A stretch of DNA of 64,000 nucleotides from the NCBI GenBank assembly GCA_029891385.1, contig CM057231.1:25613745-25677744 (forward strand), given 5' to 3'. The stretch comes from Erythroxylum novogranatense. Its lineage: Eukaryota; Streptophyta; Magnoliopsida; Malpighiales; Erythroxylaceae. The translations under genes and the position numbers were made by a program. The notes beneath the pieces were generated by a model. It saw nothing but the letters and a program-made list of their open reading frames with translations. It ran no database searches and had not been told where the DNA came from. Each line of letters begins with the position of its first letter. The first letter of the stretch is position 1. This document shows, piece after piece, positions 58,716-64,000 of this stretch.

Positions 58716-60591
58716 AAAGGCTTAAAATGTTACTGACGGTCGATAGAAAGTGGCTGGTGGGGGCAGAGTGCTTAGCTAGAAGGCAAAAGCTTGCTGGGAC
58801 CGGTTTCTACAGTGCGTATATGCATTTTAGCTAAAACGACAAGATTCATACAAGATTATCAAATCGATCACATGAAAGATGGGTGTCTTTTTATCTTTTG
58901 TTGGCCCGTGAAGTTTAGCTCCGAAGATAAAAATACCTCCAGGCACATGTGCAATGGTCGCATGCTAAATTTGTAATTAATGTTAACTTTTATGGACCCA
59001 TGTCAGAAATAATGCTGTAGTTTCGTGCTAACCAAGGAACGAAAACTTCAGAGTTTCTGTGTAAAGCTTGGAGCATCTCTGTGTGTCTTTGGTGGAAAAG
59101 AAAAGAACTTGGAATCAGGTAGGTGATACCTGAGCAGAAGAAACTACAGATTTAAAAGGAATCCAAACCTGCAGGATTGGATTGTGAAGGCATTGCCTGT
59201 GTTATTCAGGAAATATGGGAGCTTTGATGTCATTTTTTTCACTGACAAGAGTGAATTACAGAGTTGAGTTGGAGCAAGAACTAAAGACCAGTCCTACGTC
59301 GATGTGTTTGTGAAAGACTTCATCTGATGCCTGCTAACTAAGTTTTATTTTTGGTTGATAACAGCCGAGTCTAACAATTGAAACAACATCTTTAGGGTAA
59401 TAAAACCCTTCAGATCTTACACTTTAGCGATATTTCTACTTAATATTATTATTTTTATACATTGGTGAAGAAATTTGGGAGCAAAAGGAGGAATCACATG
59501 AGCAATAGATGACAGTCTGTGAACGAAAAGACAGCATAGCGTCCAACTTGGCTAATCGCTCAATCATTGCTTCATTAGTGGCAAGCTGATTAAACAAATA
59601 AAATAAAAAGGCGTCCCAAAGCCAAAATTGTCTTTTCAAGAAAGATTTCTGCCTTTAAGTTATTTAAAGCCTTCTTTTCTGTTACTTATGTCCACGTATT
59701 ATTGGAATCATAAGCGGTAGCAAGATGTGGAACTAGACCCTTACTTGTCACACCTAAGGTAAAGTTGTTTTTGATGCAGAATAGGATAAAAATAGGCTGT
59801 TAGATTAATTAGTAAGACGTAAGTATGTTTTTGCTAGTACAGTTAAATATTGGCCAGAAAGTGGCAGAAGAAATCAGCGTTCAGTTGTGTTATCATTGAC
59901 AGCTCACTCAGAGCATAATGCAGTACTTTTGGACTATTCAGGATTCCATTTTGTCTGCTCAAAATATACGACGAGAAATCACAACCACCAAAGCCTGTAA
60001 GGTACGATTTCTACCAAATTCTTTTAAACTCAACTGCATTGGACTCTCTTGTGTTAGAAAAGGGTTTATTGCAACAAATATTTGGCTAGCTTAGTCTTGT
60101 ACGGATAATGTTAGCTTTACGGTTTAACACAAAGAATTCGATGGCTGAGCACGCTCGGTCACGTGGGCACTTGTTTCTTGGTAGTGTATTACTGCAGGCA
60201 ATTTTGCAGCTTTTCTTCTCTGATAAATGTTAAGAAAAGGAAAATCTAAGGTTGAGAATGGTGATGCTGATGCTAACTTAATATATATATATATATATAT
60301 ATTTTTGGAGACAGAACAACATTTAACATTTTTGGTTGAATGCCGTGTAGCTTTTGGTAACCTAAATGACCTTAATGTTTGCGATGATGAAATATGCAGT
60401 CAGAGTCTATGTTTTCATTGTTTCAAGTAGTAGTATGTCTTTGGTGGAATGTTCAGACACATGAGACAAATCATTTCATATTGTCCTCTTAGGTTTTGTT
60501 GATTTTAAGTTGTTTCTCCCACATTCAGCTTACTTGTAACTAGTTGCCTTGATCAAAATTGTAGGCAGGTAGAGAGATTATAAATGTTTGT
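58716..60591. other. Intergenic DNA, nothing recognised
   Basis: Mixed composition, no gene supported. A (TA)n run of about 11-12 units lies at 60279-60301. Short ORFs (58610-58834, 59436-59639, 60227-60430) have no family motif. Confidence 0.5.
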
Positions 60592-61260
60592 TGTTAGGAA
60601 ATGTCAAATTTATATTAGGAAAAGTTAGATCTATATGATTTCCTTTTTATTCCTAAGATCAAATTTCCTTATGTAATTGGTTAGGAAAAGTTAGATCTAT
60701 ATGATTTCCTATTTATTCCTAAGATCAATTTTCCTTATGTAATTGGTACTTGCCCTATGTAATTGGTTCGTACTATTATATAAAGTCTACGAGGGTTTTG
60801 AGATTGTATCAAGCCCTCGACATCTTCTGATATTGTTTACAGCGTGGTAATAGAGCAAGGCTAATCCTAGATCATCAAAACCTCTTTACCTCCCTATCCG
60901 TATAACCTTAGAACCTTCTAATCAATAAAACCGAACACATGGCTTCAGTGCACATATTGTGATAAAGGTGGATATGATCAGAAGATCTGTTGGGATGAGT
61001 ATTCTCATATCCATGTGATTCATAGGACATCTGTTGAAGAACATTCTTCGGCTACAACTTCACTTCATAGCCGTCTGTTACCTTATCTCAGGGGTGACTA
61101 TACTAATTACTTGCAATATTAGTTAGCTCAACAGGCATTGTCTTTTCCTATGGTATCTGTCGCTCATCGAGGTAACCTGGCAACTTGTTTATCTACCGCT
61201 AGAAGACAGTTATGGGTATTGGATTTTGGTACCATTGATCATATTTAAGGTAAAATAACT
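60592..61260 (+). mobile_element. Ty1/copia relic: LTR, primer site, gag/protease fragments
   Basis: A 250-bp LTR-like unit (TGTTAGGAAA at 60592 to GTTTACA at 60841) is followed by TGGTAATAGAGC (60845-60856), a mutated tRNA-iMet primer site. Inside the LTR a 66-bp segment is tandemly duplicated (60615-60680 and 60681-60746). Downstream lies a copia zinc knuckle C-TY-C-DKGG-Y-DQKI-C (about 60954-60995, His replaced by Tyr), then a protease trace QLWVLDFGTIDHI near 61207 where copia elements have WxLDSGATDHI. Active-site Ser is replaced, and stops occur. The 3' limit is where recognisable coding ends. Confidence 0.75.
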
Positions 61261-62290
61261 AATTTCGATCTTATCTTTCATACAAACATACCGCCTTGGC
61301 TTCTTCTTTCTTCTAACAGACTGTTCTTTGGTATTTCAAGCTACGTGAAGTCATAGTTGGGGATTTGTTTTTTGTCATAGACAGTTGACAACACCTAGTT
61401 TTTTAGACCGGTGTTTTCCTTCACATATTTTCTTGCATGTGAAGTGGATTTTTATAAGATGTACAAACGATCTCGTCTTTGATTTTACTACCAATTGCCC
61501 GTATCAGGTTCTAGGTTCATAAAGGTTCTAGTAGCAGTATCTCTATCACTAGTTCTTTCATCTTTATCGCTACATACGTTCTGATTATTGCTTTTAGTTT
61601 TTAAATGCATCTCTTTTATGACTGTTGAGAAGGTTTGATTTATATGTGATTCTCCTGAAGTTGATAAGCTCCGCATTTCTTTTCTTTAGCTGTTAATGCT
61701 TTTATTTATTTATTATTATTATTTTGATTATTTTGATTATTAGTATTCTTATTGCGTCTCTTTTGTTAATCATTTTTGGCAGTAATCTTCTTCTTTGGAG
61801 ACCTGTATTTGGGAGATCTAGGTTCTATTTGTAATATTCTAGCTTGATTTTATTTTATTACTATTTAATTATTTATTGTCTTTTTCGTAGTTGTATTGGT
61901 TTTATTTATATTATTATTAGCATTTTTGTATTATTATTATTAGTCTTATTTTCATTATTTTATATATATCTATATATTTTGTTATCTTATTATTATTTCT
62001 ATTTATTGATGCTTTTATTGTAATTTTATTTTCTTAATAATTTACCGTTTTAGTCTTACTCGATTTCTCTGTACCTTGCATCATTCTTATATTGTCTCAT
62101 TTACATGTAGGTCTACCTGAAACAATCTCTCTACTATGTAAAAGTAAGGTTGCGTATTATCAAACTTTCCCAGATCTTGCTTCATTGCAGGATTTCAGAA
62201 TAGGTGATGACAATGATTACCAACTAAAAGTTAAATCATTCAAGATTTGCCAATCCATTGATGCAAATTAATAAGATATTGCCACACAGC
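61261..62290. other. AT-rich intergenic DNA, possible continuation of the copia relic
   Basis: No further retroelement motifs identified. 61690-62040 is T/A-rich with many ATTATT words. Confidence 0.45.
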
Positions 62291-62825
62291 GTTGAAATTT
62301 GACGAGCCACATGTGTAAATACATATATATAGATTTCTAAACTCAATTATAGACCTAATAAAATATTATTTAATTTGGTAAATTAATTGGACATATAGAG
62401 ATATTAATTAAGTAATAGTATCAACCTGATGTATAGAAACTCATTACAAGTCATTATGGTTAATAGAGTCATAATGGACTCTAAGTCAGAACTGACTATA
62501 GAAAAAATTGTGCTTCCCAAGCCGGAAACATTCTTTACATTCCTCCAAAAATAGGTTTTATCTATTTCATAAAGAGAATCCATTCGATTCTAAATCTTAG
62601 CTTGGAAGAATATAAATTTATTAAGTTTTGTTATTTACGTTTTTGTTGTGTACAGTAGATCAAAGTTAGTGCTTTTATTTTATTTATTTTATTTATATTG
62701 TCTATTCGATTTATATATACATTATTGTCTATTCGATCAGTATGTTCTAGTTGATTAATGAGTATTTAGAAATTTGATTATGATCATCGTAAGGCTATAT
62801 TTCTATCAAGTAGTATCAGAGCAAT
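62291..62825 (+). repeat. Possible copia LTR followed by a primer-binding site
   Basis: GTATCAGAGC at about 62813-62822 matches the core of the TGGTATCAGAGC primer site and follows a TTTCTATCA end. A GTTGAAATTTGACGAGCC start at about 62293 would make an LTR of roughly 515 bp. The second LTR is not in the window, so this cannot be confirmed here. Confidence 0.35.
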
Positions 62826-64000
62826 CACGTAGATTGTTTAAACATGATATTTAGTTTTAATTGTCACTCAGTTCAGTATGTTTATGGGTGAATTTCTTGA
62901 TTATCTTAGTCTGTGAGTAATATGTAAACACTACTGTCATCGTCGACAGCATTGTTTTATTCAGTTTAGAAACGAATTTTTGACTCAAAAATGATGAAAG
63001 CTCACTGAAACTTGTTAAAAATCTGGTATAAATATATCAAGACCCGTTTGTTTTTTTTTAATATGGGTCATTTTTTGGGTTTCCAAACCCGTTTAGAGGT
63101 CAGGGATAACTTCTTCACCGTTTCTGCAGTTTTGGCTTGTAAGTTTCTGTTTCTCTGGTGTGTGCAACTTCCGCATGTACAACGCTGATGGGAGACCATA
63201 AGACAGAGTCCGGATCTTCTGTCCAGCGCTACCCTGTTTTATTATGTCTAATAACAAAATAGCATCGTATTTGATAAAACTTGAACAGATGATATTAAAC
63301 TACTTCTGTGGACCCACTCACAGGCATCAATAATGAAGTCAAATCTAAAGCTGGCTTTGGATTTTCAAATCCACTTTGTTATAATATCAACATTATTCCA
63401 ACGCCAAATCCAAAACCATAAAGTTTTGTTTTGTGGTTTTATCCTTATTTTTATTAAGAATAAAATTAATAAAAAAATTTAATAATATTATTTAATATCA
63501 TTAATAAATAGATAATTTAATAATAATAAAATAATAGTAACTAGAAAATTAATAATTATCAAAATTTTAAACAATTAAATTAATAAGAATAATTAAAGAA
63601 CCATAATAATTTTAATAATAATATAATGGTTAATAATAATAAGGAATATAAAATTAGCACAACTTATAATAAATCCTTAAATAAATTTTAAAATAACAAA
63701 TTATAAGGAAATTATAATTATCATAATTGAAAATAATTAAAATAATAAGAATAATTAACGAAACATAACGTTATTATTATTTATAATAATATAGTTTATA
63801 ATAATAATAATAATGAATATAAATTTAGAATAATAATAATAATGTTTTAAATTATTTATAAATTAAAACTGATTATAAAGAATTAGTAAAATAAGCATAT
63901 AATTTTTCCTTATTATTATCAAGAACAAAATTAATAATAATGAGAAATGTAATCATATTATTTAATATAATCAATAATGAGATAATGTAATAATTATAAG
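62826..64000. other. AT-rich intergenic DNA
   Basis: 62826-63240 may be internal sequence of the putative copia element; no domain recognised. From 63430 to the end the sequence is extremely AT-rich with AATAAT/TTAATA words. Confidence 0.5.

Overview
The window is nuclear DNA of a flowering plant, most likely a eudicot. It is AT-rich, its genes carry short GT-AG introns, and the space between genes is dominated by LTR retrotransposons with MITEs, SINE copies and microsatellites. I cannot name the species. No tRNA, rRNA, bacterial-type operon or CRISPR array was seen.

Three host genes are supported. (1) A vacuolar/endosomal Na+,K+/H+ antiporter of the NHX1/NHX2 type lies on the + strand at 17870-22607; 14 coding exons join in frame to 537 aa. 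(2) A NETWORKED (NET3/KIP1-like) actin-binding protein lies on + at 55217-57127; two exons give 274 aa. (3) A small classical arabinogalactan protein (AGP26-like, 139 aa, single exon, GPI-anchored) lies on - at 58141-58560. These three are unrelated in pathway; no functional cluster is implied.

Layout. 1-6.2 kb: LTR remnants, an unassigned exon-like fragment (about 2.14-2.51 kb), a very large trinucleotide array (3.1-3.5 kb) and a hAT-like MITE. 6.5-11.7 kb: a decayed Ty3/gypsy integrase tail interrupted by a 138-bp MITE with a 9-bp target duplication, then by a 4.5-kb solo LTR with a perfect 5-bp target duplication. 11.7-17.8 kb: AT-rich intergenic DNA with a CACTA-like terminal fragment, a SINE and an (AAT)n/(ATT)n palindrome, leading into the NHX leader. 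24.1-44.9 kb: a complete but decayed Tat-lineage Ty3/gypsy element (426-bp LTRs, TSD CAATG) that has a second RNase H, a 3' tandem-repeat array, and an antisense gene with a plausible 80-bp intron. Its gag is split by a whole chromovirus (Tekay-like) element at 25.8-35.8 kb, and its repeat array by a 507-bp hAT MITE. 45.2-53.3 kb: another chromovirus whose 5' LTR is replaced by a fold-back of the LTR end, yet which has a clean 5-bp TSD (TCAGG). 55-58.6 kb: NET3 and AGP genes with a SINE between them. 58.7-64 kb: copia relics in AT-rich DNA.

The most notable items are the fold-back 5' terminus of the third retroelement, the arrays of short palindromes at similar positions in two different long LTRs, the antisense intron-containing gene of the Tat element, and a duplicated splice-acceptor region in NHX intron 7. 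I did not find a convincing new defence or metabolic system; the novelty here is in transposon structure.
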